Notes: generated by a model from the sequence alone, not told the origin. DNA of 64,000 bases from Hymenobacter nivis (GCF_006439025.1 NZ_RCYZ01000012.1:22337-86336); one strand, 5' to 3'; shown: positions 1 to 8,930, numbered from the stretch's first letter. Program-made: numbers and translations.

Positions 1-1000
1 GGTCGTAGCGGAAGCGCGGCAGCGTCCAGCGCACCCACATGAAAAAGAAGATGCCCATGAAGATCTTCATGAACATGGCCACCACACCCATGAGCACAAA
101 TATGTTGTGCGCCCAATCGGCCGAGAGACCAGCTTTATTGCTCAGAAAATCGAGAAACTCGTACTGAAACGGATAGTTAAACCCACCAAAATACAACACG
201 CTCATCACGGCCGTAACCACCAAAATGTTGATGTACTCCGAGAATAAGTACAGGCCCAGCTTCATGGAGCTGTATTCGGTGTGGTAGCCGCCCACCAATT
301 CGGTTTCGCACTCGGGTAGGTCAAAAGGCGTGCGGTTGGTTTCGGCAAAGGCACAAACGAGAAAAATGATGAAGCCGATGGGTTGCTTGAACACATTCCA
401 GGCGAAAATGTCGCCGAAGTGCCAGGCACCCGGGTTGGTTTGTTGCAGCGTGATTTCGCGCAGCGACAGCGTGCCTGAAATCATCAATACAGCAATAAGC
501 GCCAAGCCCATCGCTAACTCGTAGCTAATGTTTTGCGAAGCAGCGCGGATGGCGCCCAGCAAGGAAAATTTGTTGTTCGAAGCCCAGCCGCCAATCATGA
601 CGCCGTACACACCCAGCGACACAACGCCGAATATATAGAGCATGCCCACGTTGACTTCGATGCCCTGCAAATGCACCGATGTATCACCAAACTTCATGGC
701 ATTGCCAAAGGGAATCACCGCCGACGACATCAGGGCCGTGGTCATCGCCAAGCAGGGCCCCAAAGTGAACAATGTTTTGCTAGCCCCACCGGGGAAGAAT
801 TCTTCCTTCGTGAACATTTTTACGGCGTCGGCCAAGGGCTGGGCCAGGCCGTAGGGGCCCGCGCGGTCGGGGCCCACCCGGTCTTGCATGAAGGCGGCAA
901 TCACGCGCTCGGCGTAGGTGCAGTACGTGGCAATCAGCAGCGAGAGGCCGAAGACAACCAGGATGACGAGGCCTTGCCAGCCCAGGGTTTCGAAAGTCAT
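1..1000 (-). CDS. nuoH: NADH-quinone oxidoreductase subunit H (3' end cut by window)
   Basis: This is the membrane subunit of complex I next to the quinone-binding cavity. I translated it directly from the minus strand, starting at the ATG at 1000; 333 residues are visible and the last few lie beyond the window. Recognisable blocks are a first membrane segment (about 9-27), 'RVGPDRAGPYGLAQPLADAVK' near 41-61 and the signature 'AETNRTPFDLPE' near 219-230, which matches the family's ER.PFDLPE motif. Several further hydrophobic segments follow. It lies downstream of nuoG in the nuo operon, separated by a 79-nt spacer that carries a repeat element. Subunits I-L probably follow to the left. Identity is very secure. 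Confidence 0.96.
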   Translation of the reverse strand, partial: MTFETLGWQGLVILVVFGLSLLIATYCTYAERVIAAFMQDRVGPDRAGPYGLAQPLADAVKMFTKEEFFPGGASKTLFTLGPCLAMTTALMSSAVIPFGNAMKFGDTSVHLQGIEVNVGMLYIFGVVSLGVYGVMIGGWASNNKFSLLGAIRAASQNISYELAMGLALIAVLMISGTLSLREITLQQTNPGAWHFGDIFAWNVFKQPIGFIIFLVCAFAETNRTPFDLPECETELVGGYHTEYSSMKLGLYLFSEYINILVVTAVMSVLYFGGFNYPFQYEFLDFLSNKAGLSADWAHNIFVLMGVVAMFMKIFMGIFFFMWVRWTLPRFRYD

Positions 1001-1006
1001 GTTGTT

Positions 1007-1081
1007 TTAGCTGTTGGCTAATAGCTGTTGGCTGTTAGCGTTTTATTTCAGGAAAAGACATTAGCCAATAGCCAGTGGCTT
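1007..1081. repeat. 7-nt phased repeat with partial inverted repeat between nuoG and nuoH
   Basis: The spacer between two nuo genes is made of consecutive 7-nt words: TTAGCTG at 1007, then TTGGCTA, then ATAGCTG and TTGGCTG up to 1034. A second block with the complementary words TTAGCCA and ATAGCCA lies at 1061-1074, so the two blocks can pair as an imperfect hairpin around an AT-rich loop. The second block reaches into the nuoG stop codon. The same word-by-word architecture recurs at 14110, 31827 and 43607. Confidence 0.7.
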
Positions 1082-2096
1082 AGCCATTCAAGCCGCCCAG
1101 TTTCAGCGGTGGGTTTTGCTGAAGGTCGCGGATGGTGCTCTCGGGCAGGTCGGCAATGATTTGTGGGTTGACCACGGGCAGCTCGTAGTGGCCCTGCGAG
1201 ATAACCGACGAGCGGTCGACGTGTGCGGGACCCTCCAGAATCCAATCGGTCGTTTCCTTCTTGTCGAAGCGGCACTCGTTGCAAATCCACTCCTTCACTT
1301 CGCCGTACTCATCCTTGCGGGCCGTTACGCGCATCACGTCTTTGCCTTTGTACCAAAGCGTAACGTGGCCGTTGCACTTCTCGTGGCTGCATTCGCGGTG
1401 CGCGTTCATGGGCTTGGTGAACCACACGCGCTGCTTGAAGCGGAACGTCTTGTCAGTTAGGGCGCCCACAGGGCACACGTCGATGACGTTGCCGCTGAAG
1501 TCGTTATCGATAACCTTATCGATGTAGGTGCCGATTTCCGAGGCGTCGCCACGGCCCAGTACGCCGTGCACGCGGCCGTCGGTGAGCTGGTCGGCGGTGT
1601 ACACGCAGCGGTAGCATAGAATGCAGCGCGTCATGTGCAACTGCACATAGGGCCCGATGTCAATCTTCTCAAATGTGCGGCGCTCTTCTTCGTAGCGCGT
1701 GGTGCTCACGCCGTGCTCGAAGGCAAAGTTTTGCAAGTCACACTCGCCGGCCTGGTCGCACACTGGGCAGTCGAGGGGGTGGTTGATGAGTAGCATCTCC
1801 ACGATGCCCTTGCGGACATCGAGTACCTGCTGGCTAGTAGTATTTTCTACCACCATGCCGTCTTGCACTGGCGTGATGCACGAGGCCACCAGCTTGGGCA
1901 TGGGGCGCGGGTCTTTGGTAGAGCCGGCTGCTACGCGCACTAAGCAGGCGCGGCACTTGCCGCCGCTGCCTTTCAGCGGCGTGTAGTAGCACATGGCGGG
2001 CGGCACCACCCCGCCCCCAATTTTGCGGGCCGCGTTGAGGATGGTGGTGCCATCGGGCACTTCCACTTCAATGCCGTCGAACGTAATTTTAGCCAT
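1080..2096 (-). CDS. nuoG: NADH-quinone oxidoreductase subunit G, short form lacking the molybdopterin-like domain
   Basis: Electron-transfer subunit of the peripheral arm of complex I, 338 aa, far shorter than the roughly 700-900 aa NuoG of proteobacteria. The N-terminal 2Fe-2S ligands are C36, C48, C51 and C73. A His-Cys3 4Fe-4S site follows (H106, C110, C113, C119), and then a second 4Fe-4S site (C158, C161, C164, C208). A further cysteine group (C236, C241, C272, C275) may hold the N7-type cluster. The protein stops where the molybdopterin oxidoreductase-like domain would begin. The ending is a clean stop with no sign of a frameshift, so this is a genuine short form, which I believe is usual in Bacteroidota. 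It lies between nuoF and nuoH. Confidence 0.93.
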   Translation of the reverse strand: MAKITFDGIEVEVPDGTTILNAARKIGGGVVPPAMCYYTPLKGSGGKCRACLVRVAAGSTKDPRPMPKLVASCITPVQDGMVVENTTSQQVLDVRKGIVEMLLINHPLDCPVCDQAGECDLQNFAFEHGVSTTRYEEERRTFEKIDIGPYVQLHMTRCILCYRCVYTADQLTDGRVHGVLGRGDASEIGTYIDKVIDNDFSGNVIDVCPVGALTDKTFRFKQRVWFTKPMNAHRECSHEKCNGHVTLWYKGKDVMRVTARKDEYGEVKEWICNECRFDKKETTDWILEGPAHVDRSSVISQGHYELPVVNPQIIADLPESTIRDLQQNPPLKLGGLNG

Positions 2097-2156
2097 TGGA
2101 TATCAAGTTGAAACGGTAGCTACTGGGGGCCCTGCGGCCAGCCCAGTGGTTTTACT

Positions 2157-3497
2157 TTAGGCCAGCACACCCGCGCCCTGGTACACGGCCCCCGGACGGG
2201 TGGCCTCATGCGGGTGCTTCACGTGCCACTCAAATTCGTCGCGGAAGTGGCGCACGGCGGCGGCCACCGGCCAAGCCGCGGCCTCGCCCAGGGGGCAAAT
2301 GGTGTTGCCCTCAATCTGCTTGGCTACGCTCACCACCAGGTCGATGTCGTGCATCGAGCCATGGCCGTGCTCGAGGCGGTGGAGTACTTTCTCCATCCAG
2401 CCGGTGCCTTCGCGGCAAGGCGAGCACTGGCCGCAGCTTTCGTGGTGGTAGAAGCGCGAGAAATTCCAGGTATTCTTTACAATGCACGTTGTTTCGTCCA
2501 TCGCAACAAAGCCGCCCGAGCCCAGCATGGTGCCCGTCACAAAGCCACCATCGCTGAGCGACTCATAAGTCATCAGACGGTTCTCACCAGCCGCAGTTTT
2601 CAGGATTAGCTCTTTGGGTAGGATGGGTACCGATGAGCCACCAGCGACTACAGCCTTGAGCTCGCGGCCCTTCCAGATACCGCCGCAGTACTCATCAGAG
2701 TAAATAAATTCCTCCACCGGCACGCCCAATTCCAGCTCATAGATGCCGGGCTTATTGAGGTGGCCGCAGGCCGAAAACAGCTTGGTGCCCGTGCTTTTGC
2801 CCACGCCAATCTTGGCGTATTCATCACCACCCAAGTTGAGGATCGGAACCACCGTGGCAATGCTCTCCACGTTGTTAACCACCGTGGGGCGGGCGTAGAG
2901 GCCCTGCACGGCCGGAAATGGTGGCTTGTTGCGTGGGTTGCCGCGTTTGCCTTCCAGCGATTCCAGCAGCGCAGTTTCCTCGCCGCAGATGTAGGCGCCG
3001 GCGCCGGGGTGCACGTGCAAATCAAGCGAATAACCCGAGCCCAGGATATTTTCCCCCAGGAAGCCGGCTGCGTATGCCTCGGCAATGGCCTTCTCTAGGA
3101 TGCGTAGCACGTACAGCAACTCGCCGCGGATGTAGATGTAGCTCGTCCGGGCCCCCAGGGCGTAGCTGCCCGCAATCATGCCCTCGATGAGCAGGTGCGG
3201 TAGCTTCGACATCAGGTATCGGTCCTTGAAGGTGCCGGGTTCCGATTCGTCGGCGTTGCAGACGAGGTAGCGCGGTACACCCTCTGGCTTGGCCAGAAAG
3301 CTCCACTTGAGGCCCGTGGGGAAGCCGGCGCCACCGCGGCCGCGCAGGCCGGATTTCTTCACCTCGTCCACCACCTCGTCTGGGGTCATGGTTTTCAGGG
3401 CCTTTTCCACGGCGCGGTAGCCGCCGTGCTTGCGGTACACCTCAAAGGTTTCGATGCCTTCAACGTTAACGTGTTCGGTTAAGAGCTTGCGTCCCAT
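2157..3497 (-). CDS. nuoF: NADH-quinone oxidoreductase subunit F
   Basis: NADH-oxidising subunit of complex I, which binds FMN and one 4Fe-4S cluster. The frame is open to 3575, but I place the start at the ATG at 3497 (MGRKLLTEHV). The longer form would overlap nuoE, and homologues begin near here; this gives 446 aa. The glycine-rich nucleotide/FMN motif 'GLRGRGGAGFPTGLKW' lies at about 50-65. Cluster N3 ligands are visible as 'ESCGQCSPCREGTGW' (C355, C358, C361) and C401 in 'NTICPLG'. It follows nuoE after 38 nt and precedes nuoG. Confidence 0.95.
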   Translation of the reverse strand: MGRKLLTEHVNVEGIETFEVYRKHGGYRAVEKALKTMTPDEVVDEVKKSGLRGRGGAGFPTGLKWSFLAKPEGVPRYLVCNADESEPGTFKDRYLMSKLPHLLIEGMIAGSYALGARTSYIYIRGELLYVLRILEKAIAEAYAAGFLGENILGSGYSLDLHVHPGAGAYICGEETALLESLEGKRGNPRNKPPFPAVQGLYARPTVVNNVESIATVVPILNLGGDEYAKIGVGKSTGTKLFSACGHLNKPGIYELELGVPVEEFIYSDEYCGGIWKGRELKAVVAGGSSVPILPKELILKTAAGENRLMTYESLSDGGFVTGTMLGSGGFVAMDETTCIVKNTWNFSRFYHHESCGQCSPCREGTGWMEKVLHRLEHGHGSMHDIDLVVSVAKQIEGNTICPLGEAAAWPVAAAVRHFRDEFEWHVKHPHEATRPGAVYQGAGVLA

Positions 3498-3535
3498 AGG
3501 ATTAAATGCGGATAGCGGGCGACGAATCTGGTAAA

Positions 3536-4105
3536 TTATTGCTGCTGCGAGTGTACCTCGCCCAGCATTTCCCACGGCAAAATAGGCCGGTGGATCTGGG
3601 CACGCAGGTCGTTGAGCATGGCGTCCACGGCTTCGGGGGTGTCGAGGCTTTCATAATACTGCTCACGCACTTGCACCACGGGAGCAAAACCGCAGGCGGC
3701 GAGGCATTCTACTTCCTTCAGTGTGAAGTTGCCATCTGGCGATGTTTCGCCCACCTTAGCGCCGGTGATGCGCTCCAGGTTGGCCGTCAGCTCATCGGAG
3801 CCGCGCAGCATGCAGGGCCCCGTGCGGCAAATTTCCAGCACGTGCTTGCCCACGGGCTTGAGGTTGTACATGGTGTAGAAAGTAGCAACCTCGTACACCT
3901 CAATGGGGCGGATGCCCAAGGTTTCGGCCACCAAGTCCTGCACTTCGGGGCTCACCCAGCCGCCAAACTCGGCCTGCGCAATGTGCAGCACCGGTAGCAG
4001 CACCGATTTGCTGCGTTCGGCCGGGTAGTGGGTAAGCAGGCGCTTAATTTCCGTCTGCCCGGCGGGCGAGAATTGCAGCTTGGAGGGGGCAGTGGTAGGG
4101 GCCAT
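3536..4105 (-). CDS. nuoE: NADH-quinone oxidoreductase subunit E
   Basis: Thioredoxin-like subunit of the NADH dehydrogenase module, carrying a 2Fe-2S cluster and working with NuoF. A TTG five codons upstream is in frame, but the ATG at 4105 (MAPTTAPSK) is the better start and gives 189 aa. The 2Fe-2S ligands are in 'CRTGPC' (C93, C98) and 'ECLAAC' (C134, C138), in the expected spacing for the family. The start lies 22 nt after the nuoD stop. Nothing unusual was seen. Confidence 0.94.
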   Translation of the reverse strand: MAPTTAPSKLQFSPAGQTEIKRLLTHYPAERSKSVLLPVLHIAQAEFGGWVSPEVQDLVAETLGIRPIEVYEVATFYTMYNLKPVGKHVLEICRTGPCMLRGSDELTANLERITGAKVGETSPDGNFTLKEVECLAACGFAPVVQVREQYYESLDTPEAVDAMLNDLRAQIHRPILPWEMLGEVHSQQQ

Positions 4106-4127
4106 GTCAATCAAAATCAATCAGAAA

Positions 4128-5390
4128 CTAAGCGTCCAGCTCACCGGCAATCACGTTCATCGACGACAGAATCACGATGGCGTCGGAGAGTGTGGTGCCC
4201 ACGGCCATCTCCGGGTAGGCTTGGTAATAAATGAAGCACGGGCGGCGGAAGTGCAGCCGATAGGGTGTGCGCCCACCGTCCGATACCAAGTAAAAGCCCA
4301 GCTCGCCGTTGCCGCCTTCCACTGAGTGGTACACCTCACCCACGGGGGCGTCGATTTCGCCCATCACGATTTTGAAGTGGTAAATAAGGGCCTCCATGTT
4401 CTTGTACACTTCCTGCTTGGGGGGCAGATAATAGTGCGGGGCATCGGCGTGGTAGGGGCCCTCGGGCAACTTGTCGAGCGCCTGGTTGATGATGCGCAGG
4501 CTCTGCCAAATCTCTTCGTTGCGCACCATGAACCGGTCGTAAGTGTCGCCGTTAGTGCCCACCGGTACGTCGAACTCAAAATCCTCGTACGACGAGTACG
4601 GGTTCATCACCCGCACGTCGTAATCGACGCCCGCCGCGCGCAGGTTGGGGCCTGTGAAGCCGTAGCTCAGCGCCTTTTCGGCCGAGATGGGCCCCACGTT
4701 CACCACCCGATCCATGAAGATGCGGTTGCGGTTGAACATCGATTCGAATTCCTTCATCACGGCCGGGAATTCCTTCAGCCACTTGCGCAGCTTGTCGATA
4801 GCCACCGGCGTGAAGTCGCGCTCCATACCGCCCACGCGGCCCATGTTGGTGGTGAGGCGGGCCCCACACACCTCTTCGTAAATCTCATAAATCTTCTCGC
4901 GCTCCTGAAACACGTACAGGAAGCCGGTGAAGGCCCCCGTGTCCACGCCTAGGATGGAGTTACAGATGAGGTGGTCGGCGATGCGTGCCAACTCCATCAT
5001 AATCACGCGCATGTACTGCGCGCGCTTGGGCACGGTGATGCCCAGCATCTTTTCCACCGTCATGTGCCAGCCCAGGTTGTTGATGGGGCTAGAGCAATAA
5101 TTCATCCGGTCGGTCAGGGTCGTAATCTGATAGAACGGGCGGCGCTCGGCAATCTTCTCGAACGCCCGGTGGATGTAGCCGATGGTGGGCACGCCCGACA
5201 CAATCCGCTCGCCATCCATTTGCAGGATGTTTTGGAAAATGCCGTGTGTGGCCGGGTGCGTGGGCCCCAGGTTGAGGGTCGTCAGCTCCTGGTTGAAGTC
5301 GTTGTGCAGGGGAATCAGGATTTTGTCCTGCTGCTCGCGCGCTTCTTCGATGATGTGGTGGGTGCCTTCCAGCGTGTCGTTTACTGCCAT
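4128..5390 (-). CDS. nuoD: NADH-quinone oxidoreductase subunit D
   Basis: The 49-kDa subunit of complex I, derived from the hydrogenase large subunit, which forms the quinone pocket together with NuoB. It has 420 aa, close to the family's usual length. Diagnostic stretches are 'NLGPTHPATHGIFQ' near 41-54, 'GYIHRAFEKIAERR' and the C-terminal 'GGRTPYRLHFRRPCF'. The ATG at 5390 lies 18 nt after the nuoC stop. NuoC and NuoD are separate proteins here, not the fusion seen in enterobacteria. Confidence 0.96.
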   Translation of the reverse strand: MAVNDTLEGTHHIIEEAREQQDKILIPLHNDFNQELTTLNLGPTHPATHGIFQNILQMDGERIVSGVPTIGYIHRAFEKIAERRPFYQITTLTDRMNYCSSPINNLGWHMTVEKMLGITVPKRAQYMRVIMMELARIADHLICNSILGVDTGAFTGFLYVFQEREKIYEIYEEVCGARLTTNMGRVGGMERDFTPVAIDKLRKWLKEFPAVMKEFESMFNRNRIFMDRVVNVGPISAEKALSYGFTGPNLRAAGVDYDVRVMNPYSSYEDFEFDVPVGTNGDTYDRFMVRNEEIWQSLRIINQALDKLPEGPYHADAPHYYLPPKQEVYKNMEALIYHFKIVMGEIDAPVGEVYHSVEGGNGELGFYLVSDGGRTPYRLHFRRPCFIYYQAYPEMAVGTTLSDAIVILSSMNVIAGELDA

Positions 5391-5408
5391 GATATAAAAA
5401 TCAGGGGC

Positions 5409-5969
5409 CTAGCGGCCGAAAAACAGGTCGGTTTTGTCTTCGCGGGTCCCGTCTTCCAGCGGGTATTCCTTACGCATGGGGAAATAGTCCATGTCCTCCA
5501 CGTTCAGAATGCGCATCAAATTGGGGTGGCCAGTAAAGATGACGCCGTAGAAATCGTAGGCCTCGCGCTCCATCCAGTTGGCCGACAAGTGAATATCGCT
5601 CAGCGTGGGCACCACGGGGTCGGCAACTGGAAAGAAAATCTTGAGCCGCAAGCGAATATTTTGCGTGAGGCTGTGCAAGTGGTAAATCATGCCCAGCTCC
5701 TGGCCCACGTTCTCGGGGTAGTTGATGCCGCACATGGTAGTTAGGAAGTGCAGGGCAATTTCCTCGTCCTGCTGCAAGCCGGCGATGATGCCGTGGATGC
5801 GCTCCCGCGTGGTAGTGGCCGTGAGCAGGCCGTAAGGCTCCGACACGTCGGTGAAAGCGTCCTCACCAAACAAAGTGTGCAGGCGCGCCAGCAAGCGGGC
5901 GTTCTGCACCTTAATGGGGTCTTCGGCAACGGCGACTTCGGGCGCGGCGGCGGGGTCTTGGGGCGTCAT
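5409..5969 (-). CDS. nuoC: NADH-quinone oxidoreductase subunit C
   Basis: The 30-kDa subunit of the complex I connecting module, 186 aa. The family signature is clear near the C-terminus: 'EREAYDFYGVIFTGHPNL' followed by 'RILNVEDMDYFPMRKEYPLE'. The N-terminus is a short acidic, proline/alanine-rich extension. The ATG at 5969 is 8 nt after the nuoB stop, so the two are probably translationally coupled. Confidence 0.94.
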   Translation of the reverse strand: MTPQDPAAAPEVAVAEDPIKVQNARLLARLHTLFGEDAFTDVSEPYGLLTATTTRERIHGIIAGLQQDEEIALHFLTTMCGINYPENVGQELGMIYHLHSLTQNIRLRLKIFFPVADPVVPTLSDIHLSANWMEREAYDFYGVIFTGHPNLMRILNVEDMDYFPMRKEYPLEDGTREDKTDLFFGR

Positions 5970-5977
5970 GCAGAAAC

Positions 5978-6532
5978 CTACTTGATGTTGTACGACGTCA
6001 ACAGGGCCTGGTACTCAGGCGAGTTGCGGCGGCGAAGAGATTCGTTTTTGGCCAGGTCTTGCACGCGCATCAGGCCGTCGAGCACTTGCTCGGGGCGGGG
6101 CGGGCAGCCGGGCACGTACACGTCGACTGGGATGATGCGGTCGATGCCTTGCAGCACCGAGTACGAATCGAAAATGCCGCCCGAGCACGCGCAGGCGCCC
6201 ATGGCTAGCACCCAGCGGGGCTCTGCCATTTGCTCGTACACCTGTTTCACAATGGGGGCCATCTTCTTAGCGATGGTGCCCATCACCATTAGCAGGTCGG
6301 CTTGGCGGGGCGAGAAGCTGGGCCGCTCCGACCCGAAGCGCGAAATGTCGTAGTGGGCCCCCATGGTGGCCATGAATTCGATGCCGCAGCACGAGGTAGC
6401 GAAGGGCAATGGCCACAGCGAGTTGGCGCGGGCAATGCCGACCACCTTCTCCAGCGAGGTGGCGAAGAAGCCAGCGCCCTCCACGCCCTCGGGGGCCTCA
6501 ACCGTTTTTATTTCCGGAACACGGGTATCCAT
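5978..6532 (-). CDS. nuoB: NADH-quinone oxidoreductase subunit B
   Basis: Subunit of complex I carrying cluster N2, the last iron-sulfur cluster before quinone. The frame stays open for another 172 codons upstream by chance, but the ATG at 6532 (MDTRVPE) gives 184 aa, the normal family length. All four N2 ligands are visible: the adjacent pair C48-C49 in 'SCCGIEF', C114 in 'GACACSGG' and C143 in 'PGCPPRPE'. It lies 77 nt downstream of nuoA. Confidence 0.96.
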   Translation of the reverse strand: MDTRVPEIKTVEAPEGVEGAGFFATSLEKVVGIARANSLWPLPFATSCCGIEFMATMGAHYDISRFGSERPSFSPRQADLLMVMGTIAKKMAPIVKQVYEQMAEPRWVLAMGACACSGGIFDSYSVLQGIDRIIPVDVYVPGCPPRPEQVLDGLMRVQDLAKNESLRRRNSPEYQALLTSYNIK

Positions 6533-6609
6533 AATCGTCGAAATATCAAGTGGAAAGGCCAAGGGGCCTACTTTTCCAACACCGCCCGGCGCGCAAAAGT
6601 TTGAGGGAA

Positions 6610-7002
6610 TTAAGCTTCGTTCCAGCGTAAGATGCCCTTTTTGATGACGTAGCCGAAACCGGCCATCAGCAGGGTGATGAACACGAGCATCTCGACGAAG
6701 CCGGCCGTGCCCAGGGCCCGGAAGTTCACGGCCCAGGGGTACATGAAAATTACTTCCACGTCGAAGAGCACGAACAGGATGGCCGTGAGGAAGTACTTCA
6801 CCGAAATGGGGGTGCGGGCGTTGCCCACGCTCTCGATGCCGCACTCGAAGGCTTCGTCCTTCACCTTCGACTTGCGCCGGGGCCCTATTAGGTGCGAGGC
6901 GGTCATGGCAAAGGCCACGAACGCAATGGCCAGGCCAAACTGAATGACGATGGGCAGGTAGTCGGAGGGCTGGTAGCCGACGGCGGGCAGAACTAGAAAC
7001 AT
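6610..7002 (-). CDS. nuoA: NADH-quinone oxidoreductase subunit A
   Basis: Small membrane subunit of complex I, 130 aa with three hydrophobic segments. The conserved loop 'AFECGIESVGNARTPISVKYFL' lies between the first and second segments. I use the ATG at 7002 (MFLVLPAV) and not an in-frame GTG ten codons earlier. It is the first gene of the operon; a good Bacteroidota promoter lies 44 nt upstream. Confidence 0.94.
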   Translation of the reverse strand: MFLVLPAVGYQPSDYLPIVIQFGLAIAFVAFAMTASHLIGPRRKSKVKDEAFECGIESVGNARTPISVKYFLTAILFVLFDVEVIFMYPWAVNFRALGTAGFVEMLVFITLLMAGFGYVIKKGILRWNEA

Positions 7003-7045
7003 GACAGTCAGGGAGAAAGGAAAACGCGGCACAGGCGCTAGCGGG

Positions 7046-7079
7046 CAAAGGTAGCGCCTGCGGGTTTGGGGCGCAACGG
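7046..7079 (-). promoter_or_regulatory. Predicted promoter of the nuo operon
   Basis: On the minus strand, TACCTTTG (7046-7053) matches the Bacteroidota -7 element TAnnTTTG. A TTG lies 20 nt further upstream, which fits the -33 element. The -7 box ends 44 nt before the nuoA start codon. Confidence 0.65.
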
Positions 7080-7222
7080 CGCGCCGCCGCGGGGCCCCGG
7101 CTAGTATCTATAGGGCCAAATCCGTGAACTATGGCACAGGCAGAATCAGGGGCCCGGCGCTACACCGTGGCCGAATAAATCACTTGATGCCCGAGCCGGA
7201 CGGTTCCGAAGAGTAGCTTAAA

Positions 7223-7263
7223 AATTAGGGCCCCGCACCAGCTATTGGTGCGGGGCCCTAATT
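7223..7263. terminator. Perfect 18-bp hairpin terminator after pruA
   Basis: The arms 7223-7240 and 7246-7263 are exactly complementary with a 5-nt loop. In the minus direction the stem is followed by a T-run (complement of the A-run at 7218-7222). It begins 2 nt after the pruA stop. The stem contains AGGGCCCC/GGGGCCCT, a motif shared by several hairpins here. Confidence 0.85.
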
Positions 7264-7265
7264 GG

Positions 7266-8930
7266 TTAGATGCCTTTGTCGCGGTTCAGGTCTTCGTGGG
7301 GGGCGGCCCCGAGGAAGGGGTAGCGGTAGTCGGTCACGGGCACGAAGGTTTCCTTGATGGTGCGGGGCGATACCCAGCGCAGCAGGTTCAGGATGGAGCC
7401 GGCCTTGTCGTTGGTGCCCGAGGCGCGGGCCCCGCCGAAGGGCTGCTGACCCACTACGGCCCCAGTGGGCTTGTCGTTGATGTAAAAGTTGCCGGCCGCG
7501 TTCACCAGGCGCTGGCTGGCCAGGTCGATGGCGTAGCGGTCTTGCGAGAAAATGGCGCCGGTAAGGGCGTAGGGCGAGGTGCCGTCCACGAGGTCGAGGG
7601 CGGCGTCGAACTGGTCGGCGTCGTACACGTGCACCGTCACGACGGGCCCGAACAGCTCGTCGCACATCGTCACGTACTTGGGGTCCTTGGCCACGATGAC
7701 GGTGGGGGCCACAAAGTAGCCCTTCGATTTGTCGTAGGTGCCGCCGGCGAACACCTCGGCGTCCGGGTCGGCGTGGGCCCCGTCGATGTAGCGGGCCAGC
7801 TTGTCAAACGATGCCTCGGTGATGACGGCGTTCACGAAGTTGCTAAAGTCCTCTACATCACCCATTTTAATGGTGGCCAGGTCTTCCTTCACGTAGCCCA
7901 AAATCTCGTCGGCCAGGTTGGAGGGCAGGTACACCCGCGAGGCGGCCGAGCACTTCTGGCCTTGGTATTCGAAGGCGCCGCGGGTGATGGCCACGGCCAC
8001 GGCTTTGGCGTGGGCCGTGGGGTGGGCCAGGATGAAGTCCTTGCCGCCGGTTTCGCCCACAATGCGCGGGTAAGACTTGTAGCGGGCTATGTTCTGCCCA
8101 ATTTCCTGCCAGATGGTTTGGAACACCTTGGTCGAGCCGGTGAAATGGATGCCGGCAAAGTCGCGGTGCTTGAAAATCACGTCGCCGGCCACGGGACCGT
8201 CTACGTAAATCAGGTTGATGACGCCGTCGGGCACGCCGGCTTCCTTAAACAGTTCCATCAGCACCTGGGCCGAATAGATTTGCGGGTAGGCGGGTTTCCA
8301 CACCACCACGTTGCCCATCATGGCCGCCGAAGCGGGCAGGTTGGCGGCGATGGAGGTGAAGTTGAACGGCGTAAGGGCGAACACGAAACCCTCCAAGGGC
8401 CGGTGCTCCAGGCGGTTCCACATGCCGGGCGAGCTGCTGGGCTGCTGCCCGTAGAGCTCCTGCATAAAGGCCACGTTGAAGCGGAAAAAGTCGATCAGCT
8501 CGCAGGCCGCGTCAATCTCGGCCTGGAAGGCGTTCTTGCTCTGGCCCAGCATGGTGGCCGCGTTGAGGCGGGCGCGGTAGGGCCCCGCCAGCAGGTCGGC
8601 GGCCTTGAGGAAGATGGCGGCGCGCTGCTCCCAGGCCAGGGCGGCCCAGGCCGGGCGGGCGGCCAGCGCCGCGTCGATGGCCTGCGTCACGTGGCCGGCG
8701 TCGCCCTCGTGGAAGTGGGCCAGCACGTGCTGGTGGTCGTGGGGTGGGCTCAGGGGCAGGCGGCGGCCGGTGCGCACTTCCTGCCCGCCGATGTGCATGG
8801 GCAGGTCGCGCTCCTGCTGCTTCAGCTCCTTCAGCATCTTGATCAACTCCAGCCGCTCGGGCGAGTTGGGCGCGTAGCCCTTCACGGGCTCATTGAGGGG
8901 CGTTGGAACGTTAAAAAAGCCGTTGGCCAT
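7266..8930 (-). CDS. pruA: L-glutamate gamma-semialdehyde dehydrogenase (1-pyrroline-5-carboxylate dehydrogenase)
   Basis: Oxidises glutamate 5-semialdehyde to glutamate with NAD+, the second step of proline breakdown. The ATG at 8930 gives 554 aa, the length of the stand-alone (non-PutA-fused) P5CDH family. The aldehyde dehydrogenase fold is clear: 'TPFNFTSIAANLPAS' around 187-201, the general base E293 in 'VGETGGKDF' and the catalytic C327 in 'YQGQKCSAASRVYLP'. A TAnnTTTG promoter lies 40 nt upstream, so it can be transcribed alone. A terminator follows immediately. No proline dehydrogenase gene is in the window. Confidence 0.94.
   Translation of the reverse strand: MANGFFNVPTPLNEPVKGYAPNSPERLELIKMLKELKQQERDLPMHIGGQEVRTGRRLPLSPPHDHQHVLAHFHEGDAGHVTQAIDAALAARPAWAALAWEQRAAIFLKAADLLAGPYRARLNAATMLGQSKNAFQAEIDAACELIDFFRFNVAFMQELYGQQPSSSPGMWNRLEHRPLEGFVFALTPFNFTSIAANLPASAAMMGNVVVWKPAYPQIYSAQVLMELFKEAGVPDGVINLIYVDGPVAGDVIFKHRDFAGIHFTGSTKVFQTIWQEIGQNIARYKSYPRIVGETGGKDFILAHPTAHAKAVAVAITRGAFEYQGQKCSAASRVYLPSNLADEILGYVKEDLATIKMGDVEDFSNFVNAVITEASFDKLARYIDGAHADPDAEVFAGGTYDKSKGYFVAPTVIVAKDPKYVTMCDELFGPVVTVHVYDADQFDAALDLVDGTSPYALTGAIFSQDRYAIDLASQRLVNAAGNFYINDKPTGAVVGQQPFGGARASGTNDKAGSILNLLRWVSPRTIKETFVPVTDYRYPFLGAAPHEDLNRDKGI

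Noticed and set aside
1080..2096. nuoG truncated by a mutation
   Set aside because: The gene ends with a clean stop before an intergenic element, and no remains of a molybdopterin domain follow; the short form is probably normal here.
6533..7048. Open frame extending nuoB by 172 codons
   Set aside because: It overlaps nuoA entirely, and the extra residues resemble no NuoB; the ATG at 6532 gives the normal length.
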